Source of the DNA: Lactarius indigo
Lineage: Eukaryota > Basidiomycota > Agaricomycetes > Russulales > Russulaceae
Direction of reading: 5' to 3'
DNA length: 64,000 nt
NCBI GenBank assembly: GCA_025766275.1
Contig: JAFKAC010000070.1
Location: 1-64,000 of the forward strand
Position 1 is the stretch's first letter. Each line of letters opens with the position of its first letter. Below the pieces are notes generated by a model, which did no database searches, had not been told where the DNA came from, and saw nothing but the letters and a program-made list of their open reading frames with translations. Shown in pieces: positions 25,427-37,692 of the stretch. A program made the translations under genes and the position numbers.

Positions 25427-26396
25427 CTACCCGATTTCAGGGGCACTGAGCAACACCCGCCAAATCGCCTTTCCTATTAGGCCAATACCGTCGTTGTGCC
25501 AATCTGCACGGGGCCGTGCATTCTCTGCTGTTTCCTTGTCCATTGCTCCACTCTCGCTTCGCGCCTCAACAACTTCTTTTACAATCTCTGCAGTGAACTC
25601 GGGGTGCCCCTGTAATGTGAGAACATGTATTTGCGGTATCGGGGCATCTGGTGCTGGGAGAGGTGCACCAGGGTCTGAGAACAACACCATACCCTGGTTC
25701 TTAGTTATGGTCGTCGACCCGAGTAGATGGAATGACGGCGGTGTGACAGGAACATGGTCTCGGTGCATTTGTTGGATGTTCTGCGATTGAACACATTATC
25801 AAGTATGCAGATACGAGGGAAAGCGCTACATGCAAGACTCTGTGCGCCAAAAATGCGCCGGCCAAGATCGGTAAGTGTGACCTCTGTAATCGCCACTTCC
25901 CACTTCCCGCTATTCGATACGCACTTGCCGCCCAGAGCCCGCGCTACGATCTGATGACCGAAGCATATTCCTGAGTGCGCACCCGCTTGAGAATGAAGGG
26001 GTGACATGGAGCCTATGACGTACCAATTATCTTGATAAGTGGTCTCTGTATGGCGAGAGTAGCTACCCAAGACACGAGCCTCTTGATCCATTCGTGGTCT
26101 TCGTACGCGGACGCCGCTTCAAGGCAGATGAGATCACATCTTTGATTCGACAAGACGACGAACTCACCGGATCCTGAGATGATGATGCCATCGTAGGTAT
26201 CCAGTACATCCTCCTTTGGGTATTCCATCGCGTATCGGATATCGTACGAATCCAGCGTAAAAGCAGAAAGCCCACCAGGTAAGGAGGCTTGGAGGAATTT
26301 CTCGAATATCATAGGATATTCTCCGTGGTCCTTCACTACGGCTGGGATAGGAATGTCGCACACAAGCAGGGCTAAGCATGGGTCCTTAGTGGTCAT
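25427..26396 (-). CDS. Class I glutamine amidotransferase-like protein
   Basis: ATG 26396 is followed by LALLVCDIPIPAVVKDHGEYP, YDIRYAMEYPKEDVLDTYDG, IIISGSG, then AYEDHEWIKRLVSWV and, after an intron, ICFGHQIVARALGGKC, which carries the nucleophile Cys of the GATase elbow. The distal part has PPSFHLLGSTTITKNQGMV and VLTLQGHPEFTAEIVKE, where His-Pro-Glu is the rest of the catalytic triad. The length (about 260 residues over four exons) matches stand-alone fungal GATase1-like proteins such as yeast YLR126C, whose physiological substrate is not established. It sits downstream of, and on the same strand as, the P4-ATPase, with 260 bp between them. Confidence 0.85.
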
Positions 26397-26656
26397 CACG
26401 GTAACACTCTGAATTCTGCCTAACAAGTATTTGCTATTTGGCCCCAATCAGATTGTGGATTGCGTAATGGCTTCGTCCCAACTGCGTCCCAATAACACAT
26501 ATGGTATATTCCGGTTTTCTACCCAAACACAGAATTCAGAGAAAGGTACAGAAGATAGGCGGAGGTCAGTGTAAGTGTACCGTATATATATAAGTCTATC
26601 AGCCCGCGTCATCAGTGTCGTCGATAGATAAGAGACGAAGTTGTTTACAGTGCCAC
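26397..26656. promoter_or_regulatory. Promoter region of the GATase-like gene
   Basis: 260 bp between the P4-ATPase stop and the GATase-like ATG on the same strand. It contains an alternating TA stretch near 26,583-26,592 that could act as a TATA element on the minus strand. Nothing else is evident. Confidence 0.35.
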
Positions 26657-29600
26657 TCATAAGGCAGTTGGCCCATCATAGGCTAATGGCCGACTGCTCG
26701 TGCCCACCTCGGGAGTTGAACTCGGTGGGTGGTAGCTACCTTCGAGCTCGATCTCAGTAGCAGTTGTGTATGACGCTTCACTGATCTCTGAGAGCTCGCG
26801 TCGCTCAGGGTGTGGGTCTTTGCCAGGTATAGGGTTGCGTACGTGCATTTCGTATAAGTTTGGAGGCACTCGAAGATTGCCCGAATGAACATGAGAAGGA
26901 TATTGGCTGCGGAGAGGTCGCGAGTATGATACGGATGTCGTTGTTGGGTGTGCTTGTATGGGTTGTTGGAATACCGGTGACGGGAGCGGAGATGGAGCGG
27001 GAATGTCTGAAGCTGAGTAGTAGGAAGGTTGGGGTGAGGGGGACAATGACGCCGCATGTGCTGCCGTGGTCGGTGTGGACAGCTTCGTATCTTCGTCTTC
27101 GCTTGTATTCGCGAGTAGGCGACGCGGAGAAGCTGAGAAGTCCTCTAAAGTTGCACTGATTTGTGGCGGCATGTCATAGAGTTGCTCAGGCTGCGTGGGA
27201 GGGGTGTGTTCCCCGGGTGAGTGTGAAAGAGCCGGTTCGTAACCATCTGGAGTGGACATCTCGGAGAAGGAACGTGCGTGGGGTTCTCTAAATATCGGTG
27301 TAGCCTCAGAGGCAGATGGGGATCCATCCACGGGTGCTTGTTGGTCACGATGAGGTTTGATACCAAGACGCTGTTTAAGGTCGCCTTTAACCCACATATA
27401 ACGAATGACGTCGGCATCCTGGGGTACGAATGATGTCGAGACAAATTTCACGAGGACACGCGGAACTATAAATTCGGGTGAGGAATAGAAAGGGCTAGAT
27501 AACATAGTAAACTCACGTAACGCGATGGCCACGCTCAAAATCACAGCGGCCCAGAAAGTGACACCACCGAAGAGTCTCTGCACTTCATCTATGAAGTCGA
27601 AGCTCTCGAAGAATGAATAGATCACGATCCACAGAAGCATCAATAAGGAGGACCCAGGAATAATAACCCAAGTGATGACGGTCCAACTTTGTCGACAAAA
27701 TCAGACTGGAGTCCGAGGTAGCGGGTGTGAAAACTCACTAATGCGTGTTTATTCCAACGTAAGTATTTGCCGTGACAATCGCCGCAACGGCCACTGTCGT
27801 CCCAAAGTCAGCCAAAGACTCGATTGTTTTGCCATTCCACGAGATGGCTAGTCCAGCCGTCCAGACAAGGTATGGGATATAAAATACGACCACGGACTGA
27901 TAGAGGCCATCAAGCATGTACAGCCAGAATTTCGTCCGAGTATATTCCAGTCCCCGAATTCCTCGGACATATAGTTGAGGAAACGCCATGGCCGCCTTGG
28001 CATTGATGTCTTGGTCGAAAGCTTGGAAGAACAAGTAACGTGAATATCGTCGAAGCACATTATAGCGATATTTCAGGGACCCACCTCCCAAAGTGGTGAC
28101 AGGTAACGACGTGAATAGGAGATTATACAACAGAATGAATGTGTACTGGTACAGGTAGGTCGCATCAAAGCTAAGGCGTACAATGAGCGTGATTCTGGTT
28201 GCGGGAACAAGAGCCAGACTCACTTGTTGTATATAACGAACCAAAACATGGCCAATGTCCAGATCACGTTCTAAACAGCGTTATTGAGCCACGACGAGTA
28301 GCAACCGACACCGCTACGACTACTCACCTTGTAAAAAAAATTACTGTGCATGTCTGCAATACGGCGATATGACCAGCGACCATGGACAATAAGTAATTTT
28401 GTCAAGAAGCGGAATTGACCGAATGCGTAATCTGCCGACATGGCTGCTTGCGAGCCTTCCAGCCCAAAGAGTCCAACACCTACGTTTGCCTCTTGAATCA
28501 TTGCAACGTCATTAGCACCATCACCAATTGATAACGTCATCGCGTTTCTACCCTCTTTGACTAACTTGACCGTAAGCGCTTTCTGCGCAGGCGAGACCCT
28601 ACAACAAACGACCGTCTCGCATTGAGTGCCGAGATTCAGGAACAAAGGCTTCAGGGAAGCGTCCAGCGCATGGCGGAGGGTATCCCCGTCGATGACAACG
28701 GCAAAGGAGGCATTCACGCTTGACGGGAGTCCACGCTTACTAGAATCCCTCGAAGGCGCCCCACGGATAGAGGCAATTTTGTTCAAGCCAGCTTCTATCT
28801 GTACCCGAGCGCCGTCAACGGTATCTGCAGATAATATCATGATCTCCATGTCGCTTTTCAATAGATTGCAGCTAAAGGCTAGGCTAGTTTGAGTAAACAC
28901 GCGAGTCGTCAGGAGGTCGAGCGACGCACCAATCTCGATAGCAGTCTGGACTTTATCTCCCGTGAGAACCCAGAGCTTAATTCCCGCAGCATGCAGCATC
29001 TCTATTGCTTCCGGCACACCCTCCTGTAGCTTGTCTTCCAATGCGGTCGCGCCTAGGACATGAAGGGAGTGTTCCACGAGACCGTTTGCCTTCTCGATTT
29101 CCTCGTCGCGGTCCTTGATTGATGAGGCTGCGGCATCATAGACCCGCGACCACTCCAGGTATTCCTCATCCGACATCAACCTGTATGCGATGCACAAGGT
29201 GCGCAACCCACCGTTTGCAAATGTCTCCATGTCCTTCGAGGTTTTTTCTTTGAGTACGGGGTCATGATTCTCCGCGAGGCGCTCATAGATAACGCTGTCT
29301 GCGCCTTTGCAATATAGGATAATTTGGCCCTGCGGATTCCGGACGATGACGCTCATCCGCTTGCGGGTGCTATTGAAATCGAGAACCTTTAGAAGGACGT
29401 AGCTCTCTGGTTGGCCTATAACCTCGATGTCGATCCTCTCACGACTCCTGCTAATGAACGGGAAGCCAACGTCGCGTGCCGCTCCAACGAGGGCAGATTC
29501 GTCAGGAGACTCCGCCTTGTACCCTAGTAAATATGTGTCCTGTCCTAGCTCAGGTTTGTCGGCGAGGGCGGTGTGACACACAGCGAGCGCACGAAAGAAT

Positions 29601-31939
29601 GAGATAATGTGTGCTCGTTGCTCCCCGGATCGATCGGCAAGGTCTTCAGCGAGTTTCGTCGACACCAGAGTAAGTTTGTCTTGCTGAACATAGCGATTCT
29701 TAAATGCGCGACTTAACAACAACAGCATATCTTGACGGAGTTTGGCCATCCGAATAGATTGTTCCTCGGGATTTGGTAGATCGGTACGGCCCTCTCGTCG
29801 TGCGGCACCACGCTGAGCTTCGGTTATTGCTTCGCCATACGTGACTCCGCGAATCGAACACTTTTGAAACTCCATAACGTTTTGTGTCAAGGTTCCAGTT
29901 TTATCAGAGAAAATGTACTCTATCTGACCGAGGTCATCCGATATGTTCCAGGTCTTTGGGACGCAGGCCGATTTCAAGGGCTTGTAATACATATCAACGT
30001 CTTGCGAGATGAAGAATGCTTGTATGGTCTTGACGACTTCGATGGAAATATACAAGGAAATTGGAACGATGTTCTGGAACGCGATGAGACAAGATCTGCG
30101 ACACCAGTCAATGAGGGTTTGTTCGTCGATTAGAAAGACGTACGCAAATGTGACGAGGGCATTCACAGCATTCGAAGAACTTGGTTCTGAACCAGCTTCA
30201 AACACCGCCGCACTTGTACCAGTACGAGCATCGAAAATCCCGTTGACGACCGCCGTCACCGTGCACATCGAGATAAGGACGACAAAGTTGACGATCACGT
30301 TGAAGTTGGTTTCCTTCTCAATCTTTGATCGTTTTGAAGGTGTATCGCCTCCGTTAAGCATTATCTTCGTGTCCTTCCCAGTGAAGACCACGAGACCCAC
30401 TACCCAAGCAGTATTGCGAATCGAACAACCACGGAGGAGCATCTCGTTGATTGTGACCGGTTCGGATTTCGACTGACCAGAGACCTGATCTCGAAAGCGA
30501 AATACTCCGTTATAAAGATACAGATTGGGATGTGGGGGCTCTGAGTCCAAAACGAAGGCCGTGCGCTCAATATCTTCTTCAGAGAGTATGGAAGACGTGG
30601 CGTTGATGGCTTTGCGTGGTTTGAGATTGGTTTCGCCATCAAGGTTCTTGGTCTCGAGATAGCATAGTCCGTCAGAATCGGACGTTGAAAGGACGGCAAT
30701 GTCGGCAGGAACTTGCTCGTTATCGCGAAGAAGGACAATATCGCCGACTTCCAGCTTTTTCCAAAGCGTGCGTTCCCACCGAGCGGAACCTGATATGCGC
30801 TTTGACCAATCCACGACTCCAGATGACGACGCGGCTGTGAGAGTGGTTGATGACGCGTTTCCAACCAGATTCTGGGCTGATGTTGAAAAGGAGGGCCGAG
30901 GGGGGTTAAAGGGGGGGTATGAATGGGAGTCGACGCTCTGAATATCTTCAAGACGCTTTCCGCTGCCTCTGTCCAGACTCAAGCTGCTTGGATCGGTTAC
31001 ACTGTAGCTGATGCGATTCCCGGCACGGCTGAGTACGACTCTTGAGCCCTCGCTCGCCTCCCTTTCTCTTAATTTACGGACTCCTTTGGTAACATGTCCC
31101 GGTGAGTTCAATCCAAGAAGTTTTTCGAGCCAGTTACGGGGATCCTTTGGTTGATTGATGTTGTGCCAATTACCGAGCTTGGTTACGGCCGAAGTATTCA
31201 CTTCCTCGTCTAATGTTGCCCGACGGTAGTCTTCTATTGCGTCCTTGACGGCAGTCACGGTGAGAATGAACATGAGCGGCAAAGCCGCTGTCTGAGGTGA
31301 AACAGCACCGAAGATAGGGAAAACTGAAAATCACTTGTGAGTACTACTCAAGCCGAACCAACAGGCCGCATACCTTGTAGAACGACAAGAACCAAAAAAT
31401 ACAGATTTGCGACGCTAGAATCATTCAGTCAAGTAACCAAACGGAGTATGGTGAATATCATACCGCCGAAACTGTTCGTAAAGGTTTTTGGGAATGAAGG
31501 TGAGTATTGTGTATTCTGTGAGGTATGAGAGAGGTGCGACCCAGAATACGAGTCACTACCCACTAGTCGTTTTTACTTTGTTTCTCGCGTAGCGCACAAC
31601 AGGTTCTCCGTGTCGATCTACTTCCATCGCAGTCAACGGCATGTTAACGTAGATATTCCTCCGGTTCCCAGCAATCTGAACAGGAGACAGATCCGGAATA
31701 GGGATAGAGGACTGTTCACGTTCCGGGTGCTTTGAGATCTTGGATCGGAAAAACTTGGAGCGGTTACGTCGAACAGATCGCCTCCGCACTGCGCGTTGTT
31801 CGGAGGCGATAGACTCGGCTATTGTTGACGCAGCTGTGCGAACGGTGCGTAGGCGGAGGTCTTGGTCAACATTGGTGTCATGATCTTCTGCGGCAAGTTG
31901 GTCGGGTTGTGGATGACGACGTCGCTTGAAGAAGGACAT
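26657..31939 (-). CDS. P4-ATPase phospholipid flippase, Dnf type
   Basis: ATG 31939 begins a basic N-terminal tail, then RRNIYVNMPLTAMEVDRHGE and the first membrane segments. Family motifs: the A-domain YLETKNLDGETNLK (about 30,620-30,660), the P4-specific QNIVPISLYISIEVVKTIQ, the phosphorylation site DKTGTLT (Asp codon near 29,905), LTGDK (about 28,955), and the hinge GDGANDVAMIQEANVGVGLFG (about 28,510). Further exons (28244-27738 and 27643-26657) supply the last membrane helices and a 250-residue Ser/Pro-rich cytosolic tail. Such pumps move phosphatidylserine, ethanolamine or choline lipids to the cytosolic leaflet and usually need a Cdc50 partner. An intron at 30143-30096 is 48 nt with no stop, so translating it adds 16 false residues between VTFA and SCLIAFQN. 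Confidence 0.92.
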
Positions 31940-32499
31940 CAGTACTGGGGGGAGAAAGGGCGAACGCGCCCGCGGAACAGGTGGCGAGGAAAAAATAAAA
32001 AGAAATGAGATAAACGCAGTGAAGGGTTCAATAAATTAGAATGGTGTGTGCGCGAGGTAGTGGAGAGGTTGGAGGCGGTCCACCAAAACGATTCAACCGT
32101 CACGGCCTAGAGGCTGTGTTGTGATGATGATCTTGGCTGGTGCCAAGCTCAATGCCGGGTTTGAAGGTACGGCAGTTGAAGCTAGTTGAAGCGTTGAAGC
32201 ATTTACACATTGCTTTGTCTTAAAAAAATATACTGCCATTCCGTCCACTATAGTATTGAACTAGCCTTAGAGTATGAATATACTAGGAGCACTCCTTCAA
32301 GTTCATAACACCTGACACGTGGCCATGTTGCGTTGCGATTCCAGCACTGGCCGCGTATGGCATGTCAAGTACGCTTACGACACCGAGTGACCTTCAAAAG
32401 GCAATATCCGTAACTAGCTCATAATTGCATAATCACGAAGGGATAAATTAGTGAGCGAAGTTACAGAGTAGTGAGTGAAGAGAATGACATAAGAATGTA
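31940..32499. other. Intergenic region, P4-ATPase promoter side
   Basis: 560 bp between the P4-ATPase start and the stop of the next minus-strand gene. It must contain the P4-ATPase promoter and the 3' end of the TMEM184 gene. I see short A/T runs but no gene, repeat or RNA. Confidence 0.45.
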
Positions 32500-34759
32500 T
32501 TATGACCACGGATTCTCGTCATCTTCATAATGGCTTACAGCACCCGCAATCTCAGGCGCTACCCCGGCTTCGGTGCCCGCATTCCAATGGGCTGTAGATC
32601 GGACCTCAGGGGAGCTAACCGGCCACCGAGAAACGGGTCGTCTCGCGTCGTACGATTCCGGTTCCGTGTGTTGATGTTCGTGTGCTACATCCACCTCCGG
32701 AGGGTGATGGTCCTCGGTCACAAGGTCAATAGCGTCAGGTCGTGACCTGAGCGCTGTGTGACCCAGCCTCGGGGACATAGAAGCGGTTTGTATATGCGAG
32801 GTAGCAGGCGACAGTGCTGGTCCTAACCCGAGTCTTGGCATCAGAGTCCTATTCCGACGATGTCGTGAGCACTCACGGTCACCGATTATTTCTAGGCTAG
32901 TCTTGGGGTCGATGGCCGCGACGAAAGAGGGGCGTATTGGAGGTGCACATGACCTATCCTGCTGCAATCTGGACACGCCAACAGCTCCATAACCCGTGGT
33001 GGCGAGAGCTCGGCGACCCTGATAATCAGCAAACCACGCGCTGCGCTCATTGCTAAGAATTCGCTCTTCTTCGTCCCACATTTCCACACGCGCAGCCTCG
33101 GAACTGGCATCAATGCACGGATAGTTATAGTCACCAAACAGGTATTGTCGACTGCCGGTAAAGAGCTCCTCATCTTCGGGGTCAAGACTACCGAATGTCA
33201 AGTCGAAGGTCAACGTCTCTTCATCGGCAGTACTGGCGACTTGATGAACAGAACCAGTGTTCTCGGCCAGTAGAGGCGCATGGACACCAGCCTCGAATGT
33301 GCCCTCGTTTGGGTTTGGACCCAAAACTTGAGGTAGCCAGTACTTTCTTTGTCCCCCACGGGAGTAGCGCAAGCCTGCGCGAATGCGACGCTCGCGACCG
33401 AGACCCTGATGCATTTGTCCCTCACTTGGCTCGAACTCGCGATAATCCATACCCTGGCCGTCCAATGTGGCACGGGCGTCCTCAAAAACGTCCTTGAAAC
33501 CAAATGCATCCCGGAATGCGTGACGCATAGGCATGCGTCCCACGTATGCCAATTTTTTGTCGATGTAGTCATGATAGGAGAACGCTGCGAGATGTGCGAT
33601 GGCGAAGAAAGGCATTTCGAGACAAATCAGGGTGTCGGTCAGACCAAGTGATATATGCTCTTTGTCTGTATATGGGCCTAGCCTCTTGATTGCGCCTAGA
33701 GAAACCAAAAGGGATACCCCAGTCGCTTGCCAGAACGAGAAGAATAGAATGCCTTTCACGCAGAGGAACTTGGGCATGGGTCTATGTGCATAATTGTTAG
33801 TAGTGTTGCATTGTCCATGGTAAACCACCAACCGATATGGCTTCAAGTCTTCGTTAATCGAAAGCCAGAACATTGCTAAGCAGTACAGGCTTAAACAGAT
33901 GCTGATATTGTACACGATACTGACATAGAGGTACCCAGAGTCTATGCGAAATTCGCCTTCGTTGTACTTTCCTGACGCTTTCAGCGCAAGTGAGGCAATT
34001 GCTAGTAATGGCTTGAGCTGCACGTATTCTTAAGGGATTTCAGATCAGAGCGTCGAACCGGAGTACGAAACATACGGAGGATTCCTCGTTTGAGGAACAA
34101 GAAGGTGTAGGGATCGCTGACATCTAGTTCGCGCTGGAATACGTTCATGGGAAAAGGGGGTGCTTTGGGTTGGCGGCCATGCACTAGGATGAGCAGCGAG
34201 CGCTCCCCACCGAGATATCCGAGCAATAGCTGGAAAAAGCAATAAATTACGAAGGCCTATGGAAACAATCGTAATCTAATCAAAAGAGTTTAGACAAGTG
34301 GCATCGTACCTCATAGACATCTCGGATAGCATCGATAATGAAGGCAACATCCAGAGAAAATAGGGATATTAAGGAAGAGACGGCGTAGATTGGGACCATT
34401 AACATGATGCGAACAACCATACTAGTGCGATGAAACAGTGAGCATGGTGTGTAGTAGAGAACCAAGATAGTATGACAATGGACCCATCCTATGGAAGTGC
34501 CCTTCACTGACAGCTCGAAAGTCACGGGCCAATCAGTTAGAATTGAGACAATCTCTCCCACCCCCCGCTTCCTTCAAAAGTAATAGGGGAATACTACTAA
34601 CCGTTGTAGCATGGGCTTGCGATAGTTCTTCAGGTGCATTGATATTGAGATGGCGGACACAAGCGTGGCAACGGCGGTCGAAGTTGCTGCAACCCATAAG
34701 ATGGCTGGATGTAGAGCAGAACCCGATCCTCTGCCATTGCTTTCGAAAGCCGAGTCCAT
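32500..34759 (-). CDS. TMEM184 / organic solute transporter alpha (DUF300) family membrane protein
   Basis: ATG 34759 starts a short lumenal N-terminus, then a membrane helix (LWVAATSTAVATLVSAISIS), HLKNYRKPMLQR, RIMLMVPIYAVSSLISLF and RDVYEAFVIYCFFQLLLGYL followed by GGERSLLI, which are the hallmarks of the family. A segment DVSDPYTFLFLKRGIL and further helices (YVSIVYNISICLSLYCLAMF, KFLCVKGILFFSFWQATG, LEMPFFAIAHLAAFSYHDYI) complete seven membrane spans. A hydrophilic tail of about 300 residues follows, ending at 32500. Relatives are bile-acid transporters in animals and vacuolar-trafficking proteins (LAZ1, yeast Hfl1) in plants and fungi, so a vacuolar membrane role is an inference. Confidence 0.85.
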
Positions 34760-34959
34760 TGACAGCTGCTAAGGGAGGGAAAATGAAACCTCGGAAGCGA
34801 TAGAAAAATTCACCAATAGGATAACTTCAGAGTTTAGTGACAACAGAACAGAAGCAATGGTATGACGGTTCAACGACCCAGAGGGGGACCAGAGGTGGTG
34901 GGAGCGGCTTAGTCAGGAATACTCTCCCTGGTCCACAGGGAATGACACCCCCAAAAAGG

Positions 34960-35460
34960 AAGGTGCCAAGAAAGTCACACACTGTGGGCATTTTAGAATG
35001 TTAAGTACATTTACATGCTGATTTTATGAGAGAATTATTCAAAAAAGCCTCAAATATACTCTTGTGATCCAATGTGAACTTATTTACAATGTGATCACCA
35101 ATATAGCAAAAATATTGTGACCAGATACATTATAACTTGATTTACAATATAATCACCCATAAGTTCCTTGTGGGCTCAGCACTTTAATTGATAATATTTT
35201 GATTTCTTCATGCTAATGATATAGTAGAAAATATTTGTAATGTAATTACTATTTTTCCTCATATTTCATTATGTCGCAAAATTCCGGACCGCCTTATAAT
35301 CGGTCCGACTTATAATTGCCCTTTTAAGGTGAATTATAAAGCGTTTTTGGCTTATATAAAGGTTTTAAAAACAAATTAGAAGGCATTATTCGTAATTATA
35401 AAATATTACGAGAAAGGTCTATTATTATATACAATTATAAGGGAACGTCACATGATTACA
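34960..35460. repeat. AT-rich island with inverted repeats (possible MITE or decayed element)
   Basis: About 500 bp that is much richer in A/T than the flanking gene. It holds a hairpin ggaccg...cggtcc (35286-35291 / 35301-35306) and a pair of inverted 10-mers, cttataattg at 35309-35318 and caattataag at 35432-35441. It marks the edge between host genes and the transposon-rich half. No coding frame. Classification as a MITE is a guess; no target-site duplication was identified. Confidence 0.35.
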
Positions 35461-35678
35461 ACGTGTTTACCAGCATGTCCCACTCCACCTGCAACCACTG
35501 CTGGCGTCAAGATAGCATATATTCGATAAAAAAAAAAAAAAAGAGAAATTTTGTGAGTAAGGGAGCACGTATGTCGGCACTGTGTTTGGGGGCGTTGTTA
35601 CGTGTACGCAAACGCTCGAAACAACGCCGCACACGGCACTCGAACATCTGAATCCATTGACAACTATCCGTCATCGTC

Positions 35679-36125
35679 ATGCATCCGACTACTTCCAACA
35701 AGCGAAAGAACGACCAGAATCCGACCAACCTGCAGAAGCGCGTCAAGCCTGACGTCGGTAAGTACCCTTTGGCAGGGAGAGGATGCAGCTAAAAAAAAAA
35801 AAACTTACACTTAGAGTCTGGCCAAGTCGTCGATGCTGCCGTTGCGGCCGCCCCCTCGCCGGCGCCGTCTTCCCCTGCCCCTTCCATCGTCGTCGTCGCC
35901 CCCTCGCCGCCGCCTGACAATCCTTGTGGGTGTTCGTTTTGCGTTCACAACTGTTCACAGTACTGAAAAAAAAACAACGTGAGTCTCCCTGCGCTGACAT
36001 TGATATCTGGTTTTGATGTAGTCCTTGCGCGATCGTTGGTGCACTATCAGTCAACCAAGCGTTTGACCTACATATGCAGCGCTCACGGGGGTCCAGAGGG
36101 GGCTGAAGGTGTGAGGTGGGGCTGA
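35679..36125 (+). CDS. Small hypothetical spliced ORF, possibly a 5' gene fragment
   Basis: ATG 35679 reads MHPTTSNKRKNDQNPTNLQK followed by RVKPDV, then a clean gtaagt donor at 35758 and acceptor at 35814. Exon 2 is Ala/Pro/Ser-rich (VDAAVAAAPSPAPSS). One or two more introns lead to LARSLVHYQSTKRLTYICS and a stop at 36123-36125. Good splice sites and a basic, nuclear-signal-like N-terminus suggest a real gene start, but I do not recognise the family. The minus-strand Plavaka-like sequence begins just downstream, so this may be a gene truncated by that insertion, or part of a transposon-carried gene. Confidence 0.35.
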
Positions 36126-36666
36126 TTTAGTAGGAACATATTATGTCTATAAACTTGAATCGTCGGCACAGAATACGCACGCGTTTACACCCTTATGCGC
36201 TTTCCGACTCCGGAGGGCAGGGAGCAGGGTGAACCTGTGCGATGCGTATTCTGGGTGTGCGTCATGCAGCCTTTGGGCACATTGAGCATGGTGATGGTCA
36301 GCGAGGACCCCCATTTGCAATAGATGCCAGCAGGCGCAAGGCGGTACCTTGTATTGTGTTCTACGTACGCATTTTGGGCTTCGGCTTACCGTCGGAGAAA
36401 CCTCTGGCGGTGGCTGGTCCCATGTTCGCTGCGGCAACTACTCACGTCGTTTCAATTGTCGTTAATGTCAGGGGGTTGTCAATGCAACTTCAATTCGGAA
36501 CAAGCAAACATCTGAAGCAACAACGAGGGCCTGCCACGACAAAGGCATCAGCCAGAGGGAAGATAAAACTCATAAATGTGTCTTACCCCACACATCAGTC
36601 CCAGATGCTGATCAATTGGTAATCCCAAATAAGTCAAAATAAACCAGATGTAGAAACGCGAATACA
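36126..36666. other. Unassigned sequence between small ORF and Plavaka-like C-terminus
   Basis: About 540 bp that probably contains the 3' part of the Plavaka-like transposon. Open frames exist on both strands, but none shows recognisable sequence. No terminal inverted repeat could be matched to the far end near 63 kb. Confidence 0.3.
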
Positions 36667-37177
36667 TTACCATCCAAATATTTCGTTGCAACAGATGAAC
36701 AGGTCGCCGGTGTGGTCAACGACATCCATCACAAGGTAGTCGCCATGCTTGTTGAAGTCCTGAATGAGTGGAGCACCGCGCACAATTGATTGGGCAAAAA
36801 AGAACTCCGTTGATCGCCTCGCATGAAGACGACGAAGCCTCAAATCCTTTTCCTTGGCCTGCGGTGGGCCTGTGGATGCGTCAAGGGGACACACCAGGCA
36901 AATAGGGTATTTGTCCTCTGCGACTGAAACGGTAAATATAAACTTGAGTTCCGCAAAAATGAACCCCTCTGTTGTCATGAGAATCACGAAGTCGTATCTC
37001 TTGCAGCCATGGAAGTTAGGACTACAATACAGGTAGTCCAGATATTGTTCCCAGTTGACCTTTGATTCATAGCATACTTTCATCAACCTGTATTCCGTTA
37101 TCTTAAAAAGCTAATGAGCCAAAATACCAGATCAGATGTGAAACTCACCTTGTCATCGTCCTGAAATTTAACGCATG
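36667..37177 (-). pseudogene. Plavaka-like transposase, C-terminal segment (split by element A)
   Basis: Reads ITEYRLMKVCYESKVNWEQY, LDYLYCSPNFHGCKRYDFVI, then FAELKFIFTVSV and TEFFFAQSIVRGAPLIQDF, matching the conserved C-terminal region of Plavaka-family transposases of agaricomycetes (CMC-related DNA transposons). A spliced intron with a gtgagt donor (about 37,150) precedes it. The remaining N-terminal nine tenths of the gene lies at 59,827-62,974, because a 22.6-kb retrotransposon entered the exon at 37183. Removing the insertion and one copy of the tacag duplication joins the two frames exactly (TPGC from the right, TCVKFQDDDK from the left). Confidence 0.8.
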
Positions 37178-37182
37178 TACAG
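37178..37182. repeat. Left target-site duplication of element A (tacag)
   Basis: Five bases tacag directly before the 5' LTR, repeated at 59822-59826 directly after the 3' LTR. Confidence 0.9.
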
Positions 37183-37690
37183 TGTTACGGTGCGGACTTG
37201 ATGACTCATTACACATGACTCATGACTGGTTATGACTACGGTCCGATATCAGTATTAGTCATGGACTCTTACTTCACATCAGTCAGCATAGTAGTTCGCA
37301 TGTGATTGTGACTCATGTATGACTCATTCCTAGGATAGCTGTACTAGGGTTCGAGCTAGTTACGCTATTGGTTACGTACTATTCCAGCGGCGCTTTAAAG
37401 CCCACGTGTATCTGTATAAGTAGTCGACTCGGAAGACCAAGAGTCCCCATCTTGGTCTTCTTCAATCCACCACTTGACTCGTCCTTTGCTTGCCTTAGCC
37501 TCGGGCTAAGTGTGCCTCTTCTAGTGTCTACCAAGGGACACTCCTCTTTCATCTTTAGCTGCAGCATGTGCCAGGGTTGCCCCTGTTCAGCTTGTGTTGG
37601 GTTGACACGTGGTCCCCATTCACCTGTCTTTGCTAAGTCGATTACGCCAACTCCGAGTCCAAGTTGGACTAACACCGGTGGAGCATAACA
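37183..37690 (+). repeat. Element A 5' LTR
   Basis: 508 bp, TGTTACGG...GCATAACA. It contains a TATA-like tataag at 37415-37420 and an 11-bp perfect hairpin (37432-37442 / 37450-37460). Nearly identical to 59314-59821. Confidence 0.95.
37449..37459 (+). promoter_or_regulatory. Predicted mRNA 5' end of element A, complementary to its primer-binding site
   Basis: atcttggtctt begins 34 nt after the TATA-like box start at 37415. It is the exact reverse complement of 37693-37703. In Tf1-type elements the first 11 nt of the mRNA pair with the PBS and prime reverse transcription. The transcription start here is inferred from the spacing. Confidence 0.6.
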
Positions 37691-37692
37691 TT

